A DNA stretch of 41,222 nucleotides from an uncultured Ruminococcus sp. (lineage in GTDB: Bacteria > Bacillota > Clostridia > Oscillospirales > Acutalibacteraceae): NCBI GenBank assembly GCA_902761345.1, contig CACWKD010000011.1, forward strand, positions 1-41,222, in the 5' to 3' direction. The translations under genes were made by a program, and so were the position numbers. Below are positions 23,909-32,045 of this stretch, in pieces; positions within the stretch are counted from its first letter, which is position 1, and every line of letters starts with the position of its first letter. The notes beneath the pieces are model-generated. The model was not told where the DNA came from. It saw only the letters and a program-made list of their open reading frames with translations, and did no database searches.

Positions 23909-25630
23909 TTATTCCTCCTTGCTGAATTGCGAGTCATATATTTCTCTGTAAATATTACAGTTGTTCAAAAGCTGTTTGTGAGTACCTATACCGACAGCTT
24001 TTCCGTCATCGAGTACGATTATCTTATCTGCGTACTGTATTGATACTGCTCTTTGCGACACAATAAATACAGTAGGGGAGTAGTCTGAGTTTCTGAGTGC
24101 CTTGCGAAGCTTTGCGTCTGTGGCGTAATCGAGTGCGGACGAACTGTCATCAAGTATCAGAATTTCCGGCTTTTTGACTAATGCTCTTGCAATAGTTAAA
24201 CGCTGTCTTTGACCGCCGGAGAGATTTTTTCCCTCCTGCTCGATAATATAATCAAGACCTCCGTCTTTAGCTGTGATAATATCTTCTGCCTGAGCTGATT
24301 TTATAGCCTGCATTATTTCCTCATCTGTTGCGTTTATGTTACCCCATTTTATATTATCTCTTATACTTCCCTTGAACAGTACGGCTTTTTGAGGTACGAT
24401 ACCTATCATACTTCTGAGAGTTTGCAGGGAATAATTCTTGACATTATGACCGTTTACAATAACCTCTCCGTTCTCAACGTCATAAAATCTGCAAATGATG
24501 TTTACAAGAGATGTTTTTCCCGAACCTGTACCGCCGATAATGCCTATTGTTTCACCACGTTTTACAGACAGATCAATGTTTTCAAGCGAATACTCGGCGG
24601 CGTCCTTATATCTCAGACAGGCATTTTTTAATTCAACAGAATATTCTGATACAGATATATCTTCAGACAAAGCACCGGATACTACACTTGAGTTTATTTC
24701 AAAAACAGCTTGTACTCTGTTACCGCAGGCAACGGCTTTTGTCATAGTAATTATAAGGTTAGCAAGTTTAATGAGTTCAACGAGTATCTGTGACATATAA
24801 TTGTACAGTGCAACAACCTCGCCTTGTGTAAGATTTCCCGAGTTGACCTGTATTGCCCCTGAGTGTATAAGTATGATAACAGCAAAGTTGATGATAATAA
24901 ATGTAAGCGGGTTCATAAGCGCCGAAATTCTTCCTGCAAATCTCTGTGATTTAGTCAACAGCAGATTAGACTTTTTAAATTGTTTAGTTTCACTATCCTC
25001 TTTGCAGAAAGCCCTGATAACTCTCACACCCATGAGATTATCTCTTGTAATATCGAGAATATTATCAAGCTGAGATTGTATTTTATTATACAGCGGAATA
25101 CAGCCAACTATTATTCCAAAAACAACAACGCTGAGAAGTACAATAGCAGCTGCAAAGATGAGGGCAGACCTGGTATCAATGGTAAATGCCATAATCATAG
25201 CCCCAAACACAATGAACGGAGAACGCAGAAACAACCTGAGCGTCATATTTACACCATTTTGTATCTGGTTCATATCGCTTGTCAGTCGAGTGATAAGGGT
25301 AGATGTACCAATGCTGTCAAGCTCACTGTAAGAAAGCGTTTGGATATGGTCAAACAAGCTTTTTCTTACTTTTGATGTAAAATTTATTGCCGCCTTTGCA
25401 GAAAAGTATTGTGCTGTCAGAGAACCTGTAAGTGCAAAAACAGCAAGCCCCGCAAGGATAAGGCACATTCTGATTATATAATCAACATCATTGTTTCCGA
25501 TACCTTTATCTATGATAGAAGCGACAACCATAGGTACAAACAGCTCAAGCAGAGCTTCAAGCATTTTAAAAAGAGGAGCCAAGATACATTCGATCTTATA
25601 ATCCTTTAAATATTTGAGCAGCTTTCTCAA
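23909..25630 (-). CDS. ABC exporter half-transporter, degenerate-ATPase subunit
   Basis: The first gene of the pair, 573 aa: six-helix membrane domain plus ATPase. Walker A is GGTGSGKTSL near residue 365, signature a full LSGGQRQRL near 468, and Walker B LILDDSSSALD near 492, where Asp replaces the catalytic Glu. The switch position is SQRAVSI, with Gln for His. These two substitutions mark the non-hydrolysing site of a heterodimeric exporter, completed by the LSQGQ of the other subunit. The start is TTG 25630 with AGGAG eight bases upstream. No regulator gene is adjacent. Confidence 0.93.
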   Translation of the reverse strand: MRKLLKYLKDYKIECILAPLFKMLEALLELFVPMVVASIIDKGIGNNDVDYIIRMCLILAGLAVFALTGSLTAQYFSAKAAINFTSKVRKSLFDHIQTLSYSELDSIGTSTLITRLTSDMNQIQNGVNMTLRLFLRSPFIVFGAMIMAFTIDTRSALIFAAAIVLLSVVVFGIIVGCIPLYNKIQSQLDNILDITRDNLMGVRVIRAFCKEDSETKQFKKSNLLLTKSQRFAGRISALMNPLTFIIINFAVIILIHSGAIQVNSGNLTQGEVVALYNYMSQILVELIKLANLIITMTKAVACGNRVQAVFEINSSVVSGALSEDISVSEYSVELKNACLRYKDAAEYSLENIDLSVKRGETIGIIGGTGSGKTSLVNIICRFYDVENGEVIVNGHNVKNYSLQTLRSMIGIVPQKAVLFKGSIRDNIKWGNINATDEEIMQAIKSAQAEDIITAKDGGLDYIIEQEGKNLSGGQRQRLTIARALVKKPEILILDDSSSALDYATDAKLRKALRNSDYSPTVFIVSQRAVSIQYADKIIVLDDGKAVGIGTHKQLLNNCNIYREIYDSQFSKEE

Positions 25631-25651
25631 TATAAAAACTCCTGTCTTTCA

Positions 25652-25697
25652 GATAAAAAATCAAACAGCACTATAAAAATAATGCCGTTTGGTTTTT
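25652..25697 (-). terminator. Terminator after the O-antigen-ligase-like gene
   Basis: A 9-bp stem (25662-25670 with 25683-25691) that pairs fully only in the minus-strand transcript, where the mismatch becomes G-U, followed on that strand by ATTTTTTATC. It separates the ruvX operon from the ABC exporter operon. Confidence 0.8.
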
Positions 25698-25707
25698 TAT
25701 AACTGTT

Positions 25708-27366
25708 TTATTCTTTATTTGTTTGTTTTTCCTTAACCTTTTTTTCTAAAGGTATACGTCTGATAATACCCTCACTAAGTGCGATGAAAAGGAACAGGAA
25801 CGGTGTTACGATCGGAGTGAACAGGCTAAACATAGACTGAGCGCAATATGAGATGATAACAAGTGTAGTAATGAGTGCGCCGATTGAATATTCAAATCTT
25901 CTCATACCCTTTACAACAACAGAGACAAGTACAGTTACATAAGAGAGAAGTCCCAAAGCGCCGATAGTTACGAGGTAAGTGAGAAACTCGTTGTGTGCGC
26001 TGTCGAACACACTGCCGTGACGTTTTATCATATCCTCACGGTAGTATTTTTTCATAACTTGTCCGAATGTATCCGGTCCCGAACCGACAAGCATATTTTT
26101 GATACCGTTAGTTTTAAACAGAATTACACTTCTGATCCAAGCGTAACCTCTGTGTGTACCCCATTTATCATTAAGACGAAGATAATTTGATAATTTGCCA
26201 AGATCGGTGGTTGTGTCAATAGCGCTGAAATATACAAACAGACCGATTACCGATAAAACGGATAATGCAACTAAAGAGGCTACAGTGATCTGAACTGCTT
26301 TTGGTGAGGGTCTATCGTTGTATTTCTTCTGAATAAAATAAAACAAAACTGAAAGACCGCCGAATACAGCAATGAGAATATATATTTTATTATTGAAGAT
26401 GAGGGTTTTTGGGATAGTATCAAGACGCTTATAATTATCTTTAAATACCAGTGAGAGTAATCTGAAAATCTTACACGATAGAAGCATAAGGAAAACACAG
26501 AATACAAACTTAAACATTCTCTGAGCATTTTTGCATGAATATACGAACAGTATAGACATAAATGCTGCAAGTCCAACATATCCGCTGTCACTGTTTGCAA
26601 CAAGTAATCCCATAAATGAAATGCATACTCCTATACTATAAAAAACGGTGGATGGAATATCCTTAGAGGTGACGAGCAAAGCTGCTATAACGGGCATAGA
26701 AACACATATAAAGCATGAGAAGATATTAATGTTTCCAAAAGTAGAAATAAAAATCGTTTGCTGGCTTTCAGCTATTTCTGTAAGCAAATTAAACGGATCA
26801 ATATAGAACTCATGCAGAATAGCGATTATAACTACAATAGCCGAGGATACGACAAAAATATCATAAGGAAGCTTGTGATATTTGTAATACCTTGAAACTA
26901 CAAAATAGCACAATACATATCCTGCCATAATTATCAAACCGCTGTCACGTCCCTCAGAGCCTGTAACAGCTTCCATACCGTATTCAGATAAAGCTGTAGA
27001 GATGACGCTTACGATCAAAAAGCACAACATTCCAATATCTTCAACAGTTGGCTTGAAAATGTTTTTTACCCACTTCTTTTTATCAATACCACAAAGATAG
27101 GTGGCAATAACAAAGAAAAGAAGAACGATTGTAGTTCCTACGAAGTAGTGAAGTCTGTCTTTTCTGAGATTGAAAAGTTTATCAGTCATAAATACAGGGA
27201 ACAGTGTAAACATTCCTATTACATACAGATTGGTAAACTTTTCGTGCATAGAGAGAGTATCGTTAAGTGTCGGTGCATATGATGATTTTGTTTTCTTGAC
27301 TTCGCTTTTTTTGCCGGTTGAAGCATTTGAGTTGTTTTCTTTATTTGAACTTTTGTTTTTACTCAC
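25708..27366 (-). CDS. O-antigen ligase / Wzy-polymerase-like membrane protein
   Basis: A 552-residue membrane protein with about 12 hydrophobic segments after a charged, Ser/Lys/Asn-rich cytosolic N-terminus of about 45 residues. The large extracytoplasmic loop and hallmark SVFDSAHNEFLTYLVTIGALGLL (in parts: SAHNEFLTYLVTIG, residues about 460-475) fit the Wzy_C/O-antigen ligase family, which joins glycans from a polyprenyl carrier. GTG 27366 is the start, with GGAGG eight bases upstream, overlapping the ruvX stop as GTGA. In Firmicutes such proteins serve capsule, teichuronic acid or protein glycosylation. Substrate unknown. Confidence 0.85.
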   Translation of the reverse strand: MSKNKSSNKENNSNASTGKKSEVKKTKSSYAPTLNDTLSMHEKFTNLYVIGMFTLFPVFMTDKLFNLRKDRLHYFVGTTIVLLFFVIATYLCGIDKKKWVKNIFKPTVEDIGMLCFLIVSVISTALSEYGMEAVTGSEGRDSGLIIMAGYVLCYFVVSRYYKYHKLPYDIFVVSSAIVVIIAILHEFYIDPFNLLTEIAESQQTIFISTFGNINIFSCFICVSMPVIAALLVTSKDIPSTVFYSIGVCISFMGLLVANSDSGYVGLAAFMSILFVYSCKNAQRMFKFVFCVFLMLLSCKIFRLLSLVFKDNYKRLDTIPKTLIFNNKIYILIAVFGGLSVLFYFIQKKYNDRPSPKAVQITVASLVALSVLSVIGLFVYFSAIDTTTDLGKLSNYLRLNDKWGTHRGYAWIRSVILFKTNGIKNMLVGSGPDTFGQVMKKYYREDMIKRHGSVFDSAHNEFLTYLVTIGALGLLSYVTVLVSVVVKGMRRFEYSIGALITTLVIISYCAQSMFSLFTPIVTPFLFLFIALSEGIIRRIPLEKKVKEKQTNKE

Positions 27367-27812
27367 GTTTTAGCCTCCTTAATTTCTTGATCGGTATTAG
27401 AATTTCTGAGATAATCAATATAGCTTTGCAAAATGATAGCGGCAGCGGCAGCGTCAATTGTTTTTTTGCGTTTTTTCCCTCTTGTATTGCTGTCGTTAAG
27501 ATACCTGTGAGCGATCATAGTTGTACATCGCTCGTCATACAGAACTACCGGGATATCGGTAATGCCGGAGAGCATTTGGGCAAACTCCCTTGCGGAAACA
27601 GCGCTCTCACCCTCGGAGCCGTCCATATTTCTGGGCAAACCTACAACTATTCTCTGCGCCTGTTTTTTACCTGCAATTTGAGCTACCTTGTTTATTACAT
27701 TTTCACGGCAGCGGTCATCAATAACAAGCAGAGGAGATGCAAGAAACATACTTTTGTCACAGACAGCAAGCCCTGTTCTTGCTTTTCCAATGTCCACAGA
27801 GAGTATTACCAT
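27363..27812 (-). CDS. ruvX: Putative Holliday junction resolvase RuvX/YqgF
   Basis: A 149-residue RNase H-fold nuclease of the YqgF/RuvX family, involved in 16S/23S rRNA maturation and possibly junction resolution. The first catalytic Asp is in ILSVDIGKARTGLAV; a VVGLPRNMDGSEGE loop, YDERCTT (Glu) and KKTIDAAAAAIILQSY (Asp) complete the set. The frame opens at 27854, but ATG 27812 gives the family start and follows GGAAG by eight bases. It is followed by the O-antigen-ligase-like gene with a four-base overlap. Confidence 0.93.
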   Translation of the reverse strand: MVILSVDIGKARTGLAVCDKSMFLASPLLVIDDRCRENVINKVAQIAGKKQAQRIVVGLPRNMDGSEGESAVSAREFAQMLSGITDIPVVLYDERCTTMIAHRYLNDSNTRGKKRKKTIDAAAAAIILQSYIDYLRNSNTDQEIKEAKT

Positions 27813-28156
27813 ACACATCACTTCCATTAAAATATTGCATAAAACCCACAACATCTATAATAAAAATTTGAAAATTGTATTTACAATTAACGAATTAAGT
27901 GCTAAAATAAAAATAGAAATTATAAGAATATTAAAGATGTAAGTGGGAAAATTACTGCTATACGCATTGATAGGTAACAGCCAACTTTTATTTTAGCATA
28001 CTTTTTTGCTTTTGTACAGAAAAGAAACAACATTTTAACAACTATTTTAATGAAGTATTGATTTTGAGAATGATATTTTTATTGTATGCAGTAATAGTAT
28101 CTGTTTTCAAGATTAAAATTAACCGGTAAATTACATAAAGTAATGGAGAGATTATA
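27813..28156. other. Gene-free AT-rich interval between ruvX and the XRE gene
   Basis: 344 bases without a credible gene, between divergent transcripts. It holds a possible ruvX promoter on the minus strand (TTGTAA 27886-27881, 18-nt spacer, TATTAT 27862-27857), a 14-base palindrome ATTGTA-TT-TACAAT at 27874-27887 overlapping that -35, and a 13-bp inverted repeat described separately. No confident promoter for the XRE gene was found. Confidence 0.6.
27900..27998. repeat. 13-bp perfect inverted repeat flanking 73 bases
   Basis: TGCTAAAATAAAA at 27900-27912 is exactly complementary to TTTTATTTTAGCA at 27986-27998. The enclosed 73 bases are non-coding. No target-site duplication is visible outside the arms. 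It could be a tiny MITE remnant or a regulatory structure. Confidence 0.6.
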
Positions 28157-28585
28157 ATGAATAATACTAAATTTTCATTGGTTTTAAGACAATGCAGAGA
28201 AAATGCCGGTTTAACGCAGAAGCAGGTATCCGATGCATTGGGAGTAGAGAGATCGACTTATGCATACTATGAAACAGGCACAACCAGACCGAGCGGCTCA
28301 ATGATAATTAAGCTTGCGAATATATTTAACATTAATTATTCTATATTTATGGAAGCTGTGTCCGATGTTGAGTTCGACAATTCGGAGGAAGACGAAAGCT
28401 TTACTACACTTACCGATGTCTCGTGGAGAGACAGAGAAAGAATGTATGCAATTGCTAAAGACGAGCAGAATATGCTGCTTTTGTACCGAATGCTTACAAG
28501 TGATCAAAAGAGCAAAGTGCTTGATCTGATAAAAAAGTATCGTGCAGAGAACCTTGACAGAGATAAAAAAGTAAAAAAATCATAA
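28157..28585 (+). CDS. XRE-family helix-turn-helix regulator
   Basis: A 142-residue protein with an N-terminal Cro/C1-type HTH (residues about 8-62: LRQCRENAGLTQKQVSDALG, then RSTYAYYETG and the SMIIKLANIFNI helix). The C-terminal half is acidic then basic (SEEDESFTTLTDVSWRDRERM... YRMLTSDQKSKVLDLIKKY) and resembles short dimerisation tails. GGAGAG precedes ATG 28157. It stands alone between ruvX and rpsO. No phage or toxin partner is adjacent, so it is probably a chromosomal regulator. Targets unknown. Confidence 0.87.
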   Translation: MNNTKFSLVLRQCRENAGLTQKQVSDALGVERSTYAYYETGTTRPSGSMIIKLANIFNINYSIFMEAVSDVEFDNSEEDESFTTLTDVSWRDRERMYAIAKDEQNMLLLYRMLTSDQKSKVLDLIKKYRAENLDRDKKVKKS

Positions 28586-28593
28586 AAACACAC

Positions 28594-28622
28594 TTTACAA
28601 ATAACTATTATTATGATATAAT
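28594..28622 (+). promoter_or_regulatory. Strong promoter of rpsO
   Basis: TTTACA (28594-28599), a 17-nt spacer and TATAAT (28617-28622). It lies just past the XRE stop and about 120 bases before rpsO, leaving a long leader. Confidence 0.8.
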
Positions 28623-28628
28623 ATCAAG

Positions 28629-28731
28629 GTACTGTGTAAAACAGTATCGGTAATACCCCTTTTCACGGTTGCAGGATTCACCTTGACCGCATACTGTGAG
28701 ATGTCCGTAATGGGTAAATTTATATTAAAAG
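28629..28731 (+). promoter_or_regulatory. Structured rpsO leader, candidate S15 autoregulatory RNA
   Basis: The leader can fold into a TACTGT/ACAGTA hairpin (28630-28635 with 28641-28646) and a second hairpin with CGGT/ACCG (28666-28669 with 28686-28689) plus AGG/CCT (28673-28675 with 28681-28683). A long-range TACCC/GGGTA helix (28654-28658 with 28712-28716) closes about 10 bases before the ribosome site. S15 represses its own mRNA through leader structures in several bacteria; assignment here is inference. Confidence 0.55.
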
Positions 28732-28743
28732 GTGGAAACAAAA

Positions 28744-29007
28744 ATGACAAAAGCAGAAAAGACAGCCATTATGGCAGAGTATGCTACACATGAGGGCGAT
28801 ACAGGTTCTCCTGAGGTACAGATTGCAGTTCTTACAAAGAGAATTAACGATCTTACCGAGCACCTCAAGACACATAAGAAGGATCATCATTCACGTCGTG
28901 GTCTTCTTAAAATGGTTGGTAAAAGAAGAAATCTCCTCAACTATCTCATAAAGGTTGACATTGAGAGATATCGTTCTATCATTGCGAGACTTGGTATTCG
29001 TAAATAA
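28744..29007 (+). CDS. rpsO: 30S ribosomal protein S15
   Basis: An 87-residue uS15 with the conserved [18 protein letters not shown]-terminal helix, [23 protein letters not shown] and NLLNYL. It binds the three-way junction of 16S rRNA early in 30S assembly. A GTG at 28732 could extend the frame, but ATG 28744 gives MTKAEKTA and is served by AAAGGTGG (28728-28735). Its stop is followed by a hairpin and then pnp, the widely conserved rpsO-pnp arrangement. Confidence 0.97.
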   Translation: MTKAEKTAIMAEYATHEGDTGSPEVQIAVLTKRINDLTEHLKTHKKDHHSRRGLLKMVGKRRNLLNYLIKVDIERYRSIIARLGIRK

Positions 29008-29021
29008 TTCAACAAAAGAAA

Positions 29022-29049
29022 GGGGACAGATGTTTATTCGTCTGTCCCC
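29022..29049 (+). promoter_or_regulatory. rpsO-pnp intergenic hairpin lacking a U tract
   Basis: A perfect 9-bp GGGGACAGA stem (29022-29030 with 29041-29049) and 10-nt loop, but no T run follows. It is thus better read as a processing site or mRNA 3'-end stabiliser than as a full terminator; pnp mRNA is controlled by cleavage in this region in E. coli. The remaining 150 bases to pnp hold no clear promoter. Confidence 0.6.
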
Positions 29050-29201
29050 ACAAGTTCAGTTAAACAAGTGTTAAATCACTTAAAATAAAAGATGAGCAGC
29101 GCAGATATATTTAGCGGTAAAATATGTGTTTTCAGAACGATCTGTGAATGTATATTTTATTGCTAAGTAACTGCCGTGCTTTTTAAAAAGGAGATGTAAA
29201 A

Positions 29202-31415
29202 ATGGCTAATTCAATGAAAACATTTGATAAGTTCAGAGTTTTTGAAACAGAATTTGCAGGCCGTCCTCTTGTTGTAGAAACAGGAAAAATGGCACAGCTT
29301 GCAAACGGATCATGCCTTGTGCGTTACGGTGATACAGTAGTACAGGCGGCAGTAACAGCAGCTTCAAAGCCGAGAGAGGGCGTAGATTTCTTCCCATTAT
29401 CGGTAGATTATGAAGAGAAGCTTTACGCAATAGGAAAGATCCCCGGTTCATACCTCAAGAGAGAAGGAAAGCCGTCTGAGAAAGCAATACTCACATCAAG
29501 AGTAATAGACAGACCGATAAGACCGCTTTTCCCGAAGGATATGAGAAACGACTGCTCAATAGTAGCAACAGTAATGTCGGTAGATCCCGATTGTTCACCT
29601 GAGATCACAGCAATGGTTGCAACATCAATAGCGCTTTCTATTTCAGATGTTCCGTGGAACGGCCCGGTAAGCAGTGTTTCTGTTGGCTATGTTGATGGAG
29701 AGTATGTAATAAACCCGAATAAAGAGCAGAGAGCAGTAAGCAAGATGGCGGTAACGGTAGCTTCAACCGATTCTCGTATTGCAATGATCGAAGCAGGTGC
29801 AGACTGTGTTTCAGATGAGGTTATGTACAACGGTATCATGGCAGGTCATGAAGCTAATCAGAGTATAATAGAGTTTATCAAGGGTATCCAGGCAGAAATA
29901 GGCAAGGAGAAGTTTGAGTATCCGAGCAATGAACCAGATCACGATATGTTTGAAGCAATAAAAGCATTTTGTGAAGAAGATGTAAAAATTGCTCTTGATA
30001 CAGACGATAAAACCGTAAGAGATGAAAGATTGAAGCCTATTTATGAGGCAGTACACGAGAAGTTTGATGAAATCTATCCCGAGATGGAAGCGCAGATAGA
30101 TGATTGCCTTTACAAGACACAGAAGTTTATAGTTCGCCGCTGGCTGCTTGACGAACAGAAGCGTGTTGACGGCAGAGGTATGAATGATATACGTCCGCTT
30201 GCTTCCGAGGTAGGTATTCTTCCAAGAGTACACGGTTCGGGTCTTTTTACAAGAGGACAGACACAGGTTCTTACAATAACTACTCTCGGTCCTGTATCAG
30301 ACAAGCAGCTGCTTGATGGTATTGATGACGAGATTGAAAAGAGATATATTCACCACTATAACTTCCCAAGCTATTCTGTTGGCGAAACAAAGCCGAGCAG
30401 AGGTCCGGGACGCAGAGAAATTGGACACGGTGCACTTGCAGAGAGAGCACTTTTACCTGTAATTCCTTCAGTTGAAGAGTTTCCGTATGCAATTCGTCTT
30501 GTAAGTGAGGTTGTATCATCAAACGGTTCAACATCACAGGGTTCTGTATGCGGTTCAACGCTTTCACTTATGGATGCAGGTGTTCCGATCAAAGCACCTG
30601 TTGCAGGTATTTCATGTGGTCTTATTACAGAGGGTGACCGTTGGATGACCATGGTAGATATTCAGGGACTTGAAGATTTCTTCGGAGATATGGATTTCAA
30701 GGTAGCAGGTACAAAGGACGGTATTACAGCTATACAGATGGATCTTAAGATCAGCGGTCTTACACCTGAAATGGTTAAAGACGCACTTGAAAAGACACAC
30801 AAGGCTCGTAATTATATTCTTGACGAGGTTATGCTCAAAGCAATTCCCGAACCGAGAAAAGAGCTTTCACCGTATGCTCCAAAGATGTATAATACAGTTA
30901 TACCTGCCGATAGGATAAGCGAAGTAATCGGTAAGAGTGGTAAGGTTATAAAAGAGATACAGGCACAGTTTGAAGTAAAAGTAGATATTGAGGAAAATGG
31001 CGAAACAGGTAATGTATTTGTTAGCGGTATGGACGCTGATAAGTGTAAAGGAGCAGTATCTGCGATCGAATTGATAGCAAACGGCCCTGAAATAGGAGCA
31101 ATATTCTACGGCAGAGTAACAAGAATAATGGATTTTGGTGCTTTTGTAGAGATTGCACCGGGTATGGAAGGCTTGTGCCATATTTCAAGACTTGATGTAA
31201 AACGTACAGAGCAGGTAACAGATGTTGTTACAGAGGGAGATACGATTATTGTCAAGGTTCTTGAGATTGACGACAAGGGCAGATTAAACCTTTCGAGAAG
31301 AGATGCTTTGATAGAGGTAGAGGGCTTAAAGCCTGAGAACGATCTTCCTCAGACATCAAGAAAGCAAAAGAGCGGCAGCGACAAGAGATTTGGCAATAAG
31401 CGTCCTAAGAATTAA
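29202..31415 (+). CDS. pnp: Polyribonucleotide nucleotidyltransferase (PNPase)
   Basis: A 737-residue phosphorolytic 3'-5' exoribonuclease. Two RNase PH-like domains (first about 15-145, with FFPLSVDYEEK and LKREGKPSEKAILTSRVIDR split across two strands; second about 325-545, with RGQTQVLTITTLG, GPGRREIGHGALAERAL and the catalytic-region DIQGLEDFFGDMDFKVAGT) flank an alpha-helical linker. A KH domain (VIPADRISEVIGKSGKVIKEIQ) and an S1 domain (FYGRVTRIMDFGAFVEIAPG) follow, then a short basic tail. AAGGAG precedes the ATG. Full family length. Confidence 0.97.
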   Translation: MANSMKTFDKFRVFETEFAGRPLVVETGKMAQLANGSCLVRYGDTVVQAAVTAASKPREGVDFFPLSVDYEEKLYAIGKIPGSYLKREGKPSEKAILTSRVIDRPIRPLFPKDMRNDCSIVATVMSVDPDCSPEITAMVATSIALSISDVPWNGPVSSVSVGYVDGEYVINPNKEQRAVSKMAVTVASTDSRIAMIEAGADCVSDEVMYNGIMAGHEANQSIIEFIKGIQAEIGKEKFEYPSNEPDHDMFEAIKAFCEEDVKIALDTDDKTVRDERLKPIYEAVHEKFDEIYPEMEAQIDDCLYKTQKFIVRRWLLDEQKRVDGRGMNDIRPLASEVGILPRVHGSGLFTRGQTQVLTITTLGPVSDKQLLDGIDDEIEKRYIHHYNFPSYSVGETKPSRGPGRREIGHGALAERALLPVIPSVEEFPYAIRLVSEVVSSNGSTSQGSVCGSTLSLMDAGVPIKAPVAGISCGLITEGDRWMTMVDIQGLEDFFGDMDFKVAGTKDGITAIQMDLKISGLTPEMVKDALEKTHKARNYILDEVMLKAIPEPRKELSPYAPKMYNTVIPADRISEVIGKSGKVIKEIQAQFEVKVDIEENGETGNVFVSGMDADKCKGAVSAIELIANGPEIGAIFYGRVTRIMDFGAFVEIAPGMEGLCHISRLDVKRTEQVTDVVTEGDTIIVKVLEIDDKGRLNLSRRDALIEVEGLKPENDLPQTSRKQKSGSDKRFGNKRPKN

Positions 31416-31432
31416 CTCATAGATTGTATTGA

Positions 31433-31478
31433 GTGCATAAGTTTTGATGTATATCGGACTTATGCACTTTTATTTTTT
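31433..31478 (+). terminator. Intrinsic terminator after pnp
   Basis: A perfect 9-bp GTGCATAAG stem (31433-31441 with 31459-31467), 17-nt loop, then TTTTATTTTTT. Confidence 0.88.
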
Positions 31479-31487
31479 GTAATGAAA

Positions 31488-31539
31488 AATACCTTGCAGC
31501 AAAGTCTGTATGTTACATACTCAATTACTGCAAGGTATT
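31488..31539 (-). terminator. Long-stem terminator for the phosphoglucomutase-lipoprotein operon
   Basis: A perfect 12-bp AATACCTTGCAG stem (31488-31499 with 31528-31539) encloses a second perfect palindrome, GTATGT-T-ACATAC (31508-31520). The minus-strand transcript continues into TTTTTCATT, so it ends the operon just after the lipoprotein stop. Confidence 0.75.
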
Positions 31540-31554
31540 ATTTATTGTGAGTTA

Positions 31555-32031
31555 TTATTTATCAGAGTTCTCAGTGGATATCGTATTCTTAAAATAATAT
31601 CCGTCAATAACTGTCCAGTCATTCTCTTGATTGTATTCGCAATGTATGACTAAATCGTCAACCAAATAGTCACCGCAAAAAGTGAAAATGTGTGCATAGG
31701 TATCGTTATATGTGTAATAAGCTTTACATTTCATACCTTCTAATGACAAATAATCACACTGCTTAATTCTGCCCTGTTCGTCATATTGTAAAACAACATT
31801 TTCGATATAAGGTTCGGGTGTATCCTCTTCTACGACAAAAGAGAAAGCAGGACGGGTAAAACCTTTAATTGCACTTCTGAATTCAGCGTCAGCACTATCA
31901 GTGTCAGAAACAACAGGCTCAGACTGCACTGAAGTTTCGCTTTGTGTATCAGAAACATTATTGTCACTGTTACAGCCTGTTATACCAACTGTAATAACTG
32001 CAATAAGTGCCGATATAAAAAACTTCTTCAT
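31555..32031 (-). CDS. Small lipoprotein of unknown function
   Basis: A 158-residue secreted lipoprotein: signal MKKFFISALIAVITVGITGC with the lipid Cys at residue 20, then a Ser/Asp/Thr/Val-rich linker to about residue 50, then a beta-rich domain (NVVLQYDEQGRIKQCDYLSL... YYTYNDTYAHIFTFCGDYL) reminiscent of YD-type or MORN-like antiparallel strands. Two Cys in the domain could pair. It is 14 bases after the phosphoglucomutase gene with GGAGAAG as ribosome site and is probably co-transcribed. No family recognised. Confidence 0.82.
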   Translation of the reverse strand: MKKFFISALIAVITVGITGCNSDNNVSDTQSETSVQSEPVVSDTDSADAEFRSAIKGFTRPAFSFVVEEDTPEPYIENVVLQYDEQGRIKQCDYLSLEGMKCKAYYTYNDTYAHIFTFCGDYLVDDLVIHCEYNQENDWTVIDGYYFKNTISTENSDK

Positions 32032-32045
32032 ATGACTTCTCCATA

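Noticed and set aside
28157-28585. XRE gene as part of a prophage or toxin-antitoxin unit
   Set aside because: Neighbours are ruvX and rpsO; no toxin, integrase or phage gene is present on either side.
30280-30652. Minus-strand frames inside pnp
   Set aside because: They are antisense to strongly conserved PNPase catalytic-domain codons and have no ribosome sites or recognisable motifs.
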